Shown here piece by piece: positions 55,213 through 64,000 of a stretch of 64,000 bases of DNA. The translations under genes and the position numbers were made by a program. Below the pieces are notes generated by a model. That model was not told where the DNA came from, searched no databases, and saw only the letters and a list, made by a program, of their open reading frames with translations. The DNA is taken from NCBI RefSeq assembly GCF_900055185.1, contig NZ_FIZX01000005.1, positions 62,001 through 126,000 of the forward strand, read 5' to 3'. Every line of letters begins with the position of its first letter. Position 1 is the first letter of the stretch. The stretch is from Grimontia celer (GTDB lineage Bacteria; Pseudomonadota; Gammaproteobacteria; Enterobacterales; Vibrionaceae).

Positions 55213-56157
55213 TTACTTATTAAGAATTGCCATGTACTCGGCAACGCCTTCCGCGACGGTTTTAAACTCGTCAGGGTAACCGGCTGCGCGAACTTTGGTG
55301 AGATCTGCCTGAGTGTAAGCTTGGTATCGGCCTTTCAGGTGGTCTGGGAATGAGATTTCTTCTACTTCGCCTTGACCATGGTGCTTGATGACGGCTTCAG
55401 CGACCGCACGGAAGGGTTCTGCGCGACCGGTACCACAGTTGAAGATGCCTGATTGGCTGTTTTGCCAGAACCAGATGTTCATTTTGCACACGTCACCAAC
55501 ATATACGAAATCACGCTTGAAGGTGTCGCTGCCTTCGAACAGTTTCGGGTTTTGGCCGTCTTTGATTTGATTATTCAGGTGGAAAGCCACAGACGCCATG
55601 CTGCCTTTGTGGTTCTCGCGTGGGCCGTATACGTTGAAGTAACGGAAACCGGTAATTTGAGACAGCGTCTCACCATGCGCTTCAGCGTCTGCCCAAATGC
55701 GACGAACGTAGTTGTCGAACAACTGCTTGGAATAACCGTAAACGTTCAGTGCGCCTTCGTATTGTGGCTCTTCGATGAAGTCGTGGTCGCGGCCGCCATA
55801 AGTTGCAGCCGATGATGCATACAGGAATGGAATTTCGCGCTCAAGACAGTAATGCAGCAACTCTTTTGAATACTCATAGTTGTTGAGCATCATGTATTTG
55901 CCGTCCCACTCAGTGGTTGCAGAGCACGCACCTTCGTGGAATACCGCTTCGATAGGACCGAAATCGTCACCCGCCATGATTTGTGCGATGAAGTCTTCTT
56001 TGTCCATATAATCAGCGATATCCAGGTCAACCAGATTCACGAATTTGGTGCCGTCTTTCAGGTTATCAACCACCAGAATGTCGTTGTAACCTTGTTCGTT
56101 CAGCGCTTTAACCAGATTGCTGCCGATCATGCCGGCGCCGCCAGTCACTATAATCAT
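55213..56157 (-). CDS. hldD: ADP-L-glycero-D-manno-heptose 6-epimerase
   Basis: Last step of ADP-heptose synthesis, supplying the donor for the GT9 enzymes in this locus. The 314-residue short-chain dehydrogenase fold has the NADP site [19 protein letters not shown], the catalytic Y-x3-K in [12 protein letters not shown], and [17 protein letters not shown] and [18 protein letters not shown] blocks of HldD (also rfaD/gmhD). TAGGTAAAG gives the ATG at 56157; an extension of 15 codons upstream is not supported. Divergent from a TetR gene. Confidence 0.96.
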   Translation of the reverse strand: MIIVTGGAGMIGSNLVKALNEQGYNDILVVDNLKDGTKFVNLVDLDIADYMDKEDFIAQIMAGDDFGPIEAVFHEGACSATTEWDGKYMMLNNYEYSKELLHYCLEREIPFLYASSAATYGGRDHDFIEEPQYEGALNVYGYSKQLFDNYVRRIWADAEAHGETLSQITGFRYFNVYGPRENHKGSMASVAFHLNNQIKDGQNPKLFEGSDTFKRDFVYVGDVCKMNIWFWQNSQSGIFNCGTGRAEPFRAVAEAVIKHHGQGEVEEISFPDHLKGRYQAYTQADLTKVRAAGYPDEFKTVAEGVAEYMAILNK

Positions 56158-56264
56158 ATCTTTACCTAAATTCTGTTGACCTGAATTATGAGAAGACCCC
56201 ACCAGTAATTCAGTGAGGCTATGGTAATATTTCCCTTTCTGGGCTTGAGGATAGCAGTTTAACC

Positions 56265-56927
56265 ATGAAAACCCGTGATCGCATTATTCATTCAGCGCTG
56301 GCGCTCTTCAACGAGCAGGGTGAGCCAAACGTCACCACTAACCATATTGCTGCCGATCTGGGGATCAGCCCGGGAAACCTGTATTACCACTTCCGTAATA
56401 AGGAAGAGATTATACACAGTATTTTCGATCAATACGCGCTCGATCTTTCAACAGGTTTTCAGCCGGAAGTCCCAGCGGAATCTGACGAACAGCGGCTGCT
56501 TGCATACCTCGATGCCACCTTCCAACTGATGTGGAGATATCGTTTCTTCTACGCCAATCTGCCCGATATCCTAAGTCGCGATGCCGAGCTTCAGAATAAA
56601 TACCTGGAAGCGCAGCAGGCATTGAAAGCCAATCTCTTTGCTATGCTGAGCCGCTTTCGTGAAACGGGATGGCTGGATATGGACGATGAAGCGCTGCAAT
56701 CGCTGTGCAGCACGCTGAAACTGGTCGCGTCGAGTTGGATATTCTATCAAAGCGCGCAGTCACCACAGGCGAAGGTGACGCCAGTGGTGATTTATCAGGG
56801 CGTGCTGCAAATCCTCAATATGGTGTCACCGATGACGACCGATAAAGGCAGAGCAGTGGTATCAGGCTTGATTGAGCACTACCGCGAACAAATGGAAAGC
56901 ACCAAGGCGGCTTCCGACTCAGCGTGA
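56265..56927 (+). CDS. TetR/AcrR family regulator
   Basis: A 220-residue regulator. The N-terminal helix-turn-helix is [62 protein letters not shown] is typical of the subfamily with the larger C-terminal domain (PF13972-like), which here begins [18 protein letters not shown]. Effector unknown. It diverges from hldD and precedes kbl-tdh by 177 bases, so either may be a target, but no operator is evident. No clear Shine-Dalgarno. Confidence 0.88.
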   Translation: MKTRDRIIHSALALFNEQGEPNVTTNHIAADLGISPGNLYYHFRNKEEIIHSIFDQYALDLSTGFQPEVPAESDEQRLLAYLDATFQLMWRYRFFYANLPDILSRDAELQNKYLEAQQALKANLFAMLSRFRETGWLDMDDEALQSLCSTLKLVASSWIFYQSAQSPQAKVTPVVIYQGVLQILNMVSPMTTDKGRAVVSGLIEHYREQMESTKAASDSA

Positions 56928-57104
56928 TCGAGCACAATAAGATGTACTAATTCAATAGACGCGACCTTCCTCAGAACTCTATCATCTACACTCTTTCTAA
57001 TATGTCATACTGTAAGCTGGGTGTTATTTAGACACTTTAGCTTTCAGTGGTGCAATAATCATATTGATATCAACCTGTTCCTGTTTCCATCGATGGAGTA
57101 AGCG

Positions 57105-58301
57105 ATGACTGCCGCTTTTTACCAGCAAATCCGCCAGCAGCTTGAAGAAGTAAAAGCTGAAGGCCTGTACAAAGATGAACGTGTGATCACGTCAGCCCAA
57201 AAGGCAAACATCTCAGTAACGTCCGGTGACGAAGTGCTGAACTTCTGTGCCAACAACTATCTGGGTCTGGCTAACCACCCTGCGCTGATTGAAGCGGCAA
57301 AAGCAGGAATGGATGAGCACGGCTTCGGCATGGCGTCGGTGCGCTTTATCTGCGGCACCCAAGATTCGCATAAGGTATTGGAAGAAAAGCTTTCTGCCTT
57401 TCTCGGTATGGAAGACACCATCCTTTACTCTTCTTGCTTCGATGCCAACGCTGGCCTGTTTGAAACTATTTTGGGTGCAGAAGATGCGATCATTTCCGAT
57501 GCGCTGAACCACGCTTCTATCATCGACGGTGTGCGTTTGTGTAAAGCGATGCGTTTTCGCTATGCCAACAACAATATGGAAGAGCTGGAGCAACAGCTGA
57601 TTGCTGCGAAAGAAAAAGGTGCTCGCAATACACTGATCGTGACAGACGGTGTGTTCTCGATGGACGGTGTTGTCGCAAACCTGCCTGCTATCTGCGATCT
57701 GGCAGAAAAATACGGCGCACTGGTGATGGTGGATGACTCTCATGCTGTGGGATTTATGGGTGAAAATGGTCGTGGTACCCACGAATACCATGACGTGATT
57801 GACCGTATCGACATCATCACCGGCACCTTGGGTAAAGCCATGGGCGGCGCGTCAGGCGGTTATACGTCAGGTAAGAAAGAAGTGATTGATTGGCTGCGTC
57901 AGCGTTCACGTCCTTACCTGTTCTCGAACTCACTGGCACCAGCGATTGTTTCTGCGTCTATCCGTGTGATTGATCTGCTGGCAGAAAGCGGCGATCTGCG
58001 TGACAAGCTGTGGGATAACGCCAACCACTTCCGTGCACGCATGAGTGAAGCGGGCTTCACGTTGGCAGGTGCTGACCACGCCATCATTCCTGTGATGCTG
58101 GGTGATGCAAAAGTAGCGGGCGAATTTGCAGAACGCATGATGAAAGAAGGTATCTACGTAGTCGGTTTCTCCTTCCCTGTAGTACCGAAAGGTCAGGCGC
58201 GTATTCGCACGCAAATGTCAGCGGCACACAGCCGTGAACAACTAGACAAGGCAATCGACGCCTTTATCAAAGTCGGCAAAGACATGGGTCTGATTGGATA
58301 A
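57105..58301 (+). CDS. kbl: Glycine C-acetyltransferase (2-amino-3-ketobutyrate CoA ligase)
   Basis: PLP enzyme that cleaves 2-amino-3-ketobutyrate with CoA into glycine and acetyl-CoA, the second step of threonine breakdown. The 398 residues equal E. coli. [19 protein letters not shown] and the PLP lysine in [15 protein letters not shown] mark the alpha-oxoamine synthase family; [13 protein letters not shown] is near the N-terminus. GGAGTAAGCG precedes the ATG. It is six bases before tdh; the product of Tdh is the Kbl substrate. Confidence 0.97.
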   Translation: MTAAFYQQIRQQLEEVKAEGLYKDERVITSAQKANISVTSGDEVLNFCANNYLGLANHPALIEAAKAGMDEHGFGMASVRFICGTQDSHKVLEEKLSAFLGMEDTILYSSCFDANAGLFETILGAEDAIISDALNHASIIDGVRLCKAMRFRYANNNMEELEQQLIAAKEKGARNTLIVTDGVFSMDGVVANLPAICDLAEKYGALVMVDDSHAVGFMGENGRGTHEYHDVIDRIDIITGTLGKAMGGASGGYTSGKKEVIDWLRQRSRPYLFSNSLAPAIVSASIRVIDLLAESGDLRDKLWDNANHFRARMSEAGFTLAGADHAIIPVMLGDAKVAGEFAERMMKEGIYVVGFSFPVVPKGQARIRTQMSAAHSREQLDKAIDAFIKVGKDMGLIG

Positions 58302-58307
58302 GCAACG

Positions 58308-59348
58308 ATGACGAACAAAATGAAAGCGCTGGCAAAACTGAAAGCAGAACCAGGGATCTGGATGACAGAGACCGAGTTGCCAGAGCTGGGCCACAACGAT
58401 CTACTGATCAAAATTCGTAAAACCGCGATTTGTGGTACCGACGTGCATATCTACAACTGGGATGAATGGTCACAAAAGACCATTCCTGTGCCTATGGTTG
58501 TTGGGCATGAGTACGTGGGCGAAGTGGTTGGCATCGGCCAGGAAGTGCGTGGTTTCGCTATTGGCGATCGCGTATCGGGTGAAGGCCATATCACTTGTGG
58601 CCACTGTCGTAATTGCCGTGCTGGCCGTACGCATCTTTGCCGCAACACCATTGGTGTGGGTGTAAACCGCGAAGGCGCGTTTGCCGAGTATCTGGTGATC
58701 CCTGCATTTAATGCATTCAAAATCCCGGAAGACATTTCAGACGATCTGGCTTCTATCTTCGACCCATTCGGTAACGCGGTTCACACTGCGCTGTCTTTTG
58801 ATCTTGTTGGTGAAGATGTCCTGATCACAGGTGCTGGTCCTATCGGCATCATGGCGGCAGCAGTCGCGAAGCACGTGGGTGCCCGTCATGTGGTGGTCAC
58901 CGATGTGAATGAATACCGTTTGGAGCTGGCACGTAAGATGGGTGTGACCCGCGCGGTGAATGTGGCAGAAGAAAAACTGGAAGACGTGATGTCAGAACTG
59001 GGCATGCGCGAAGGCTTCGATGTGGGCCTTGAGATGTCCGGTAATCCGTCCGCGTTCAACGGCATGCTTCAAACCATGAACCACGGTGGTCGCATTGCGC
59101 TGCTGGGAATTCCACCGTCAGACATGGGTATCGACTGGAATCAGGTGATTTTCAAAGGTCTGGTGATTAAAGGTATCTATGGCCGCGAAATGTTTGAAAC
59201 CTGGTACAAGATGGCAAGCCTTATCCAATCTGGTCTGGACCTGAGTCCAATTATCACGCACCACTACAGCGTGGATGACTTCCAGAAAGGCTTCGATGTG
59301 ATGTGCTCTGGACAGTCGGGTAAAGTTATCCTCGATTGGACCAAGTAA
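58308..59348 (+). CDS. tdh: L-threonine 3-dehydrogenase
   Basis: Zinc enzyme that oxidises threonine to 2-amino-3-ketobutyrate with NAD. The 346 residues carry the catalytic zinc site ([20 protein letters not shown]), the four-cysteine structural zinc loop ([15 protein letters not shown]) and the NAD site [21 protein letters not shown] second in-frame ATG four codons on gives the E. coli-like start [14 protein letters not shown]; either is possible, neither has a strong ribosome site. Second gene of the kbl-tdh operon. Confidence 0.97.
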   Translation: MTNKMKALAKLKAEPGIWMTETELPELGHNDLLIKIRKTAICGTDVHIYNWDEWSQKTIPVPMVVGHEYVGEVVGIGQEVRGFAIGDRVSGEGHITCGHCRNCRAGRTHLCRNTIGVGVNREGAFAEYLVIPAFNAFKIPEDISDDLASIFDPFGNAVHTALSFDLVGEDVLITGAGPIGIMAAAVAKHVGARHVVVTDVNEYRLELARKMGVTRAVNVAEEKLEDVMSELGMREGFDVGLEMSGNPSAFNGMLQTMNHGGRIALLGIPPSDMGIDWNQVIFKGLVIKGIYGREMFETWYKMASLIQSGLDLSPIITHHYSVDDFQKGFDVMCSGQSGKVILDWTK

Positions 59349-59371
59349 TCGTCGACTGTTGCTTGGGTCTT

Positions 59372-59395
59372 AAAACCCGCTTCGGCGGGTTTTTT
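59372..59395. terminator. Terminator between tdh and yibQ
   Basis: AAAACCCGC, a stable TTCG tetraloop, then GCGGGTTTTTT. The flanking A tract lets it also serve the convergent yibQ. Confidence 0.9.
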
Positions 59396-60110
59396 ATTGC
59401 CTGAGAGCCAGTGAGATTGGCACCAGTTCTACTTCTTTTTGAAGCTCAGGAAGTTGCGCTTGTAAGGTTTCTAACGTGATAGGGAAGGGGTGGGCGATCA
59501 CCACAGCAACACCGCGGCGCTTGGCTTGTTGTACCGCAAGTTTGAGCTGGTTTTCGATGAAAGCTTCATTGGGAAAATGGTCAAGAAATACATGACGGCG
59601 ATTGGTGGCGAGACCATGTTCGCGGGCAATCCGCTGGGCAACGGTTTTGGGTGTGGTGCGGCTGTCGATAAAGCCAATTTCACGCTCTTCAAGAAGCTCC
59701 ATGATCCAATGCATAGGTGCCTTGTGTTGGGTCAGCAGGCTACCCATATGGTTATTGACAGCCACTACCTGCGGTACGCGATACAGCGCCTCTTTCACTG
59801 AGCCCTGCATTTCCTTTTTACTCATGGCAAGCGTCAGTGAGTTGGGCTCTTGTGGCGTGCCATCTGGGCTTTGCATCGGAAGGTGAAGCAGGACTTCGCG
59901 CTGTTGGCTCAAGGCAGTTAGCGCAACCGCAGTATCGAATTCGGTGAAGGGGATGATGGAGACACTGATTTGCGGCGGCAAAGCGGCAATCTCTCTTGGC
60001 ATCATTTCGTAGCCAAGATCATCGATAATAAAGGCGATTTTAGGTTTGGCTGCGACGGGCGCAGCCAGAAAGAGAAGGAGTAAGGTGGTAACAGCAACAA
60101 TCCTTTGCAT
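59394..60110 (-). CDS. yibQ: Divergent polysaccharide deacetylase family protein YibQ
   Basis: A 238-residue secreted protein with a signal peptide (MQRIVAVTTLLLLFLAAPVAAKP). The divergent polysaccharide deacetylase domain begins KIAFIIDDLGYEMMP, with LLHLPMQSPDG, NNHMGSLLTQ and VVIAHPFPITLETL giving the Asp/His metal-site residues. No substrate is proven. It follows envC by 18 bases, as in E. coli (gpmM-envC-yibQ), which points to a cell-wall role. Confidence 0.92.
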   Translation of the reverse strand: MQRIVAVTTLLLLFLAAPVAAKPKIAFIIDDLGYEMMPREIAALPPQISVSIIPFTEFDTAVALTALSQQREVLLHLPMQSPDGTPQEPNSLTLAMSKKEMQGSVKEALYRVPQVVAVNNHMGSLLTQHKAPMHWIMELLEEREIGFIDSRTTPKTVAQRIAREHGLATNRRHVFLDHFPNEAFIENQLKLAVQQAKRRGVAVVIAHPFPITLETLQAQLPELQKEVELVPISLALRQ

Positions 60111-60128
60111 CTGAAACCTACAGTGCCT

Positions 60129-61328
60129 TTACCGCGTCAGCCAGGGGCTGGGGTTGGTGGCGTTACCTTTGCGCCGGATTTCGAAATAAAGCGCCGAGGC
60201 ATCCTGACCGCCACTGTTTCCGACAAGGGCAATCGGATCGCCAGCTTTAACGGTATCGCCGACATTGCGCAGCAAAGCCTGATTGTAACCGTAGAAGCTC
60301 ATGTCTCCTTTGCCATGGTCGACCACCACCATCAAGCCATAACCGCGTAGCCAGTTTGAAAGCACCACAGTACCATCGTGGGCCGCTTTGACTTCACTGC
60401 CTTCTTTGGCGGCGATGACCATGCCATTCCAGCGCAGTTGTCCAGTTTGTGCCGTACCGTAGCGGTGCAAAATTCGCCCTTTCACTGGCCACTGCATCTT
60501 GCCTTTGTATTTGCCGAGGCCATCCATTTTGACTTTCGCTTGCTCGGCGGCAATGCGTGCTTGTTCAGCGGCACGTTCAAGCTCTACTTTCAAACGCTTC
60601 TCGTTATTACGAAGCTCAGCAAGATAACCCTTGTCACTGTTGATTTCACGGCGGATAGCGCCAGCCGTTTTTTTCTGTGCCTGCTGCTCTTTTTCCAGCT
60701 TAGCTTTATCAGCGGCAAGAGAGGCAATCAGCGTCTTCTGCTTTTCGGTTTGCTGTTGCAGGGCGCGGCGTTTTAGTTGTAGCTCGGTATCGGTAGCAGC
60801 GAGTTCGTTGATGGCATCTGTGCGAGCTTTGGAGAGTTTCTCTGCATATACCGTCATGCGATCCATGTCTGCGGAGTCTTCACCACTTAATAGCGCATTC
60901 AGTTGGCTGTGTTGGCCTTGTCGGTACTGGCTGTTTAAGAGCTCTTTCAAAAGCTCCATCTGGCCCAGCTTGAGCTGTTCAAGACGCTGACTCTCACGGT
61001 TTAATGTGGCGATATCTTTTTCGATAACGCTTAAATCAGCATTGGCATCACGCATCTGTGTTGCGATAGCGGCGATGGATTGCTCTTGTGATTTGAGATT
61101 GGATTGCAGCGCGTTGAGTTTTTTCGATTTGGAATTGAGCTGCTGTTCCTGACGGGAGATTTCACTTTTCATGCCAGAAAGCTGCTCGTCACTGGCGAGA
61201 GAAGCTGGGCTGGTAAGCAGGCACAACAAAACGCCAGCGCTTATGGCACTGACGCGCAACAATTTTAAATGGCGCAACGTTCTTCCCTTCATGGCAGGCA
61301 GTATATCAAGCCGATCTGGAGTTGGCAT
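60129..61328 (-). CDS. envC: Murein hydrolase activator EnvC
   Basis: Periplasmic protein that switches on the amidases AmiA/B at the septum during division. The 399 residues have a signal sequence, a long coiled coil (residues ~45-265, rich in Gln, Glu, Lys) and a C-terminal LytM domain (GKMQWPVKGRILHRYG to YFEIRRKGNATNPSPWLTR). The LytM zinc ligands are absent (RWNGMVI, YFEIR instead of HxH), as expected for an activator. ATG at 61328 is used; ATG 13 codons later is an alternative. Between gpmI and yibQ. Confidence 0.93.
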   Translation of the reverse strand: MPTPDRLDILPAMKGRTLRHLKLLRVSAISAGVLLCLLTSPASLASDEQLSGMKSEISRQEQQLNSKSKKLNALQSNLKSQEQSIAAIATQMRDANADLSVIEKDIATLNRESQRLEQLKLGQMELLKELLNSQYRQGQHSQLNALLSGEDSADMDRMTVYAEKLSKARTDAINELAATDTELQLKRRALQQQTEKQKTLIASLAADKAKLEKEQQAQKKTAGAIRREINSDKGYLAELRNNEKRLKVELERAAEQARIAAEQAKVKMDGLGKYKGKMQWPVKGRILHRYGTAQTGQLRWNGMVIAAKEGSEVKAAHDGTVVLSNWLRGYGLMVVVDHGKGDMSFYGYNQALLRNVGDTVKAGDPIALVGNSGGQDASALYFEIRRKGNATNPSPWLTR

Positions 61329-61428
61329 TACTCTGCCTGTCTCAGCATCGCAAGTTCAAGAATAAAATCGGTGAAGTTTACTTCCTCTATTTTAAGAGAA
61401 AATCAGGAAGTGAGTTGTCAGAACTGCA

Positions 61429-61459
61429 TAAAAAAACGCGCTCCGAAGAGCGCGCTTTT
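61429..61459 (-). terminator. gpmI terminator
   Basis: GCGCTC / GAGCGC with a TTCG loop on the reverse strand, followed by GTTTTTTT. It separates gpmI from envC, so envC-yibQ need a further promoter or read-through. Confidence 0.82.
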
Positions 61460-61481
61460 CATCACTGAAAATGGTGGCTAA

Positions 61482-63020
61482 TTATTTAGCAACGAACAGT
61501 GGTTTACCGGTCATGTCCGCTGGCGCTTCAACACCGGTCAGTGCCAGCATCGTTGGAGCCAGGTCAGACAGTTTACCGCCGTCAACCAGGTCGATGTCTT
61601 TGCTGCCCGCATAAATCAGTGGTACTGGCAGGTTAGTATGCGCAGTGTGGATACCACCGGTTGTTGGGTCAACCATCATTTCCGCGTTACCGTGGTCAGC
61701 AGTGATCAGCAATTGACCATCAACTTCTTTGATCGCTTCAACAACACGGCCAATGCAGTGGTCGATAGCTTCAACGGCTTTAACTGCAGCATCGTAAACG
61801 CCAGTGTGGCCAACCATGTCACAGTTCGGGTAGTTACAGATGATTTGGTCAAACTTACCGCTCTTGATCGCGTCAACCAGCTTGTTAGTCAGCTCTTCAG
61901 AGCTCATTTCTGGTTGCAGGTCGTAAGTTGCGACTTTCGGAGAAGCAACCAGTGCACGTTCTTCGCCTTCGAATACGGACTCAACACCGCCATTGAAGAA
62001 GAAAGTGACGTGCGCGTATTTTTCGGTTTCAGAAATACGCAGCTGGGTTTTGCCTTGCTTAGACAGCCACTCACCCAGAGTGTTAACCAGGTTTTCTGAA
62101 GGGTAAGCACATGCGGTGTCGATGTCTGCCGCATATTCTGTCAGCATCACGAAATCTGCCAGCGCAGCAACCTTGTTACGAGCGAAGCCGTCAAAACCAG
62201 GCATGAATGCGCGGGTGATTTGACGCGCGCGGTCAGCGCGGAAGTTCATGAAGATCACTGCGTCGCCGTCGTTGAAAGACGCAACAGTCTGGCCTTCAGT
62301 GCGGATTTCAGACGCTTGAACGAATTCATCGTTTTCGTCACGTGCGTAAGCGGCTTCCAGCGCTTCTACTGCAGAGCCGTAAGTGAACGCACCTTTAGCT
62401 TCAACCATCAGGTCATAAGCTTTTTCTACGCGATCCCAGTTGTTGTCACGGTCCATGGCGTAGTAACGACCTACGATAGATGCCGTACGGCCTTTACCAA
62501 GTTTCGCGAACAAGGCATCAAAGCGTTCCAGTGACGCTTTCGCGCTGCGAGGTGGGGTATCACGACCGTCCAGGAAGCAGTGCAGGTACACTTCCTCAGC
62601 ACCACGCTGAACCGCCATTTCAACTGCCGCTGCAATGTGGTCTTCATGGCTGTGAACGCCGCCTGGAGACATCAGGCCCATGATGTGAACCGCTTTGCCT
62701 GCTTTCGCTGCTTTGTCGATAGCACCGGTCAGTACTGGGTTATCGAAAAACTCACCATCTTGGATAGCTTTGGTGATTTTAGTCAGATCTTGGTAAACGA
62801 TGCGGCCTGCACCAATGTTGGTGTGGCCTACTTCTGAGTTACCCATTTGACCGTCTGGCAAACCAACATCCATACCTGATGCAGAGATCAGGGTGCTGGT
62901 GCCCGCCATCAAGCCATCAAGAACAGGTGTATTCGCGTTTGCAACTGCGTTGTCGCTGTTGTCTTCGCGGTAACCCCATCCGTCCAGAATAACGAGTGCC
63001 AAAGGCTTCTTAGCAGACAT
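61482..63020 (-). CDS. gpmI: 2,3-bisphosphoglycerate-independent phosphoglycerate mutase
   Basis: Manganese enzyme interconverting 3- and 2-phosphoglycerate in glycolysis. The 512 residues have the alkaline-phosphatase fold: metal and active serine S62 in [46 protein letters not shown] in the phosphatase insert and the second metal site [16 protein letters not shown] and [30 protein letters not shown] is the conserved start, with AGAGGACACC before it. Also named gpmM. Confidence 0.97.
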   Translation of the reverse strand: MSAKKPLALVILDGWGYREDNSDNAVANANTPVLDGLMAGTSTLISASGMDVGLPDGQMGNSEVGHTNIGAGRIVYQDLTKITKAIQDGEFFDNPVLTGAIDKAAKAGKAVHIMGLMSPGGVHSHEDHIAAAVEMAVQRGAEEVYLHCFLDGRDTPPRSAKASLERFDALFAKLGKGRTASIVGRYYAMDRDNNWDRVEKAYDLMVEAKGAFTYGSAVEALEAAYARDENDEFVQASEIRTEGQTVASFNDGDAVIFMNFRADRARQITRAFMPGFDGFARNKVAALADFVMLTEYAADIDTACAYPSENLVNTLGEWLSKQGKTQLRISETEKYAHVTFFFNGGVESVFEGEERALVASPKVATYDLQPEMSSEELTNKLVDAIKSGKFDQIICNYPNCDMVGHTGVYDAAVKAVEAIDHCIGRVVEAIKEVDGQLLITADHGNAEMMVDPTTGGIHTAHTNLPVPLIYAGSKDIDLVDGGKLSDLAPTMLALTGVEAPADMTGKPLFVAK

Positions 63021-63468
63021 ACGGTGTCCTCTTTATGTCGATTTCAATATTCGTGAATTAGCGTAACTTTACTACATTTTATTGGTTAAGCAGTAGGCAA
63101 ACTTTTTCGCTAAATCTTCAACAAAAACTGTAATGGAGGGTGATGAGTCCCTATTTCACTGGCTTGACGCTGTGTCTTACCTTTTTCAGTGGGTCTCGAG
63201 AATGAAGCCAGCGGAATAAAATTTTGTAGTAAGTAAACAGATCAGTCGTTTAGCTATTGTTGGAGAACAATCGAATCAGCCGAAAAACGGCCAAAAATCA
63301 CATTCTCCCTATTTGTTAGTTATTGAGGCGAATGTGATCGATTTCAAGCTTTTTGATCCTGTTGTCAGTGAGTGGGGGCATGGAAATCCAAGCCCATGCT
63401 GTATTTGCACAGTTTGAAGGTTATACTCGGGTTCGATTTTTTGTGCCGACACTTAGTAGAAGCGAGCC
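63021..63468. other. Divergent intergenic region gpmI / yibN
   Basis: This 448-base gap holds the promoters of both genes but no reading frame I would defend. Two small stems are visible: ATTGTT-GGAG-AACAAT (63256-63271) and GCCG-AAAAA-CGGC just after it. A TGTGA...TCAAG sequence (63333-63348) is a weak CRP-site candidate. Nothing else stands out. Confidence 0.5.
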
Positions 63469-63909
63469 ATGCAGCAGTTTATTGAATTTGTACAAGCCAA
63501 CTTGATCTTGTCCCTAGTGTGGGTGGGTCTGGTTGTTGCGCTGATCCTGTCAGTCATCAAACAGAAAACCGCACTTTATAAAATCATCACGCCAAGCGAT
63601 GCGACCATTCTGGTTAACCGTGAAAAGGGTGTGTTTGTTGACGTTCGTAGCCGCGATGAGTACCGCGCGGGCCATATTGCGGGCGCACTTCACGTTTTGG
63701 CGAAAGACATCAAAGCGAACAACGCCGCTGAGATTGAAAAACACAAGTCTGACCCAATTATCTTGGTGTGTAAGACTGGGCAAACAGCAATTGAAAGTGC
63801 CAACGCACTGGCAAAAGCAGGTTTCGAGAACGTGAACGTTCTGAAAGATGGCCTGATCTCGTGGAATGAGGCGAATCTGCCACTGATCCGCAGCAAGAAG
63901 AAAAAGTAA
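63469..63909 (+). CDS. yibN: Membrane-anchored rhodanese-like protein YibN
   Basis: A 146-residue protein with one N-terminal membrane helix (LILSLVWVGLVVALILSVI) and a cytosolic rhodanese domain. The domain shows VFVDVRSRDEYRAGHIAGALHV and the active-site cysteine C101 in ILVCKTGQTA, followed by AKAGFENVNVLKDGLISW. It probably handles sulfane sulfur; the physiological acceptor is unknown. It is divergent from gpmI and normally precedes secB, which is consistent with the window's right end. Confidence 0.93.
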   Translation: MQQFIEFVQANLILSLVWVGLVVALILSVIKQKTALYKIITPSDATILVNREKGVFVDVRSRDEYRAGHIAGALHVLAKDIKANNAAEIEKHKSDPIILVCKTGQTAIESANALAKAGFENVNVLKDGLISWNEANLPLIRSKKKK

Positions 63910-63934
63910 CCACGCAACAGGTTCACTATTCTGA

Positions 63935-63955
63935 AGGCAGCTCAGTGAGCTGCCT
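63935..63955 (+). terminator. Hairpin after yibN
   Basis: AGGCAGCT / AGCTGCCT with a CAGTG loop; the following bases GAATCGTTTT are only weakly T-rich. Partial termination before the next gene is possible. Confidence 0.45.
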
Positions 63956-64000
63956 GAATCGTTTTAAAATGCGTGAAAGCATTTGTTTAAATAACAAGGA

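Noticed and set aside
63333-63348. CRP-like site TGTGA-N6-TCAAG before yibN
   Set aside because: The right half matches only 3 of 5 positions and no promoter can be placed relative to it.

Overview
The window is a stretch of gammaproteobacterial chromosome, almost certainly from the Vibrionaceae (a Grimontia/Enterovibrio/Photobacterium-like genome fits; the sequence alone does not settle the genus). The evidence is a set of neighbourhoods typical of that family: ubiC-ubiA / plsB / lexA, nfuA-comF / bioH, tex-greB / ompR-envZ, recG-trmH-spoT-rpoZ-gmk, yicC / rph-pyrE, slmA-dut-coaBC / radC-rpmB-rpmG-mutM-coaD followed by the LPS core locus, and kbl-tdh / yibQ-envC-gpmI / yibN. Coding density is high. 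I saw no rRNA, tRNA, CRISPR array, transposase, prophage or plasmid function.

Layout. 1-7.3 kb: glpD behind two GlpR-like operators, an orphan FliL-like protein, ubiquinone genes ubiCA, plsB, and lexA behind two SOS boxes. 7.7-15.4 kb: a complete aa3-type cytochrome c oxidase operon (coxB with a fused cytochrome c domain, coxA, cox11, coxC, SURF1, a SCO-like protein, ctaA, ctaB) lying between lexA and a GNAT plus dinF-type MATE gene. 17.4-26.3 kb: nfuA, comF/gntX, bioH, two small unrecognised genes, tex-greB, ompR-envZ and a YtrA-type GntR regulator. 26.4-34.8 kb: recG, trmH, spoT, rpoZ, gmk, then an unexpected M24-family gene with a DddP (DMSP lyase) metal-site pattern, and yicC. 34.9-42.7 kb: rph-pyrE with an attenuator-like hairpin, slmA, dut, coaBC, radC, rpmBG, a conserved unknown, mutM, coaD.

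42.9-56.2 kb is the lipopolysaccharide inner-core/lipid A locus: four GT9 heptosyltransferase-family genes including waaF, a WaaE/KdtX-type GT2, kdkA, waaA, a three-gene gtr-like cassette (GtrA flippase, GtrB, polytopic GT), an A+T-rich GT-A-like gene, a hexapeptide acyltransferase, an LpxM/LpxL acyltransferase and hldD. Together they make and transfer ADP-heptose, Kdo and further sugars onto lipid A; the 47.9-52.6 kb part looks like the variable, probably imported section. 56.3-64 kb: a TetR regulator, the threonine-degradation pair kbl-tdh, then yibQ, envC, gpmI and the rhodanese yibN; the window ends on a Shine-Dalgarno-like sequence, probably for secB.

The least expected items are (i) a 162-bp near-palindromic element present twice, 97 % identical, each copy beginning exactly on the last base of a gene's TAA stop codon; (ii) the DddP-like gene; (iii) a SCO-like cytochrome oxidase assembly protein that keeps the CxxxC motif but lacks the copper-binding histidine; and (iv) the gtr cassette embedded in the core locus.
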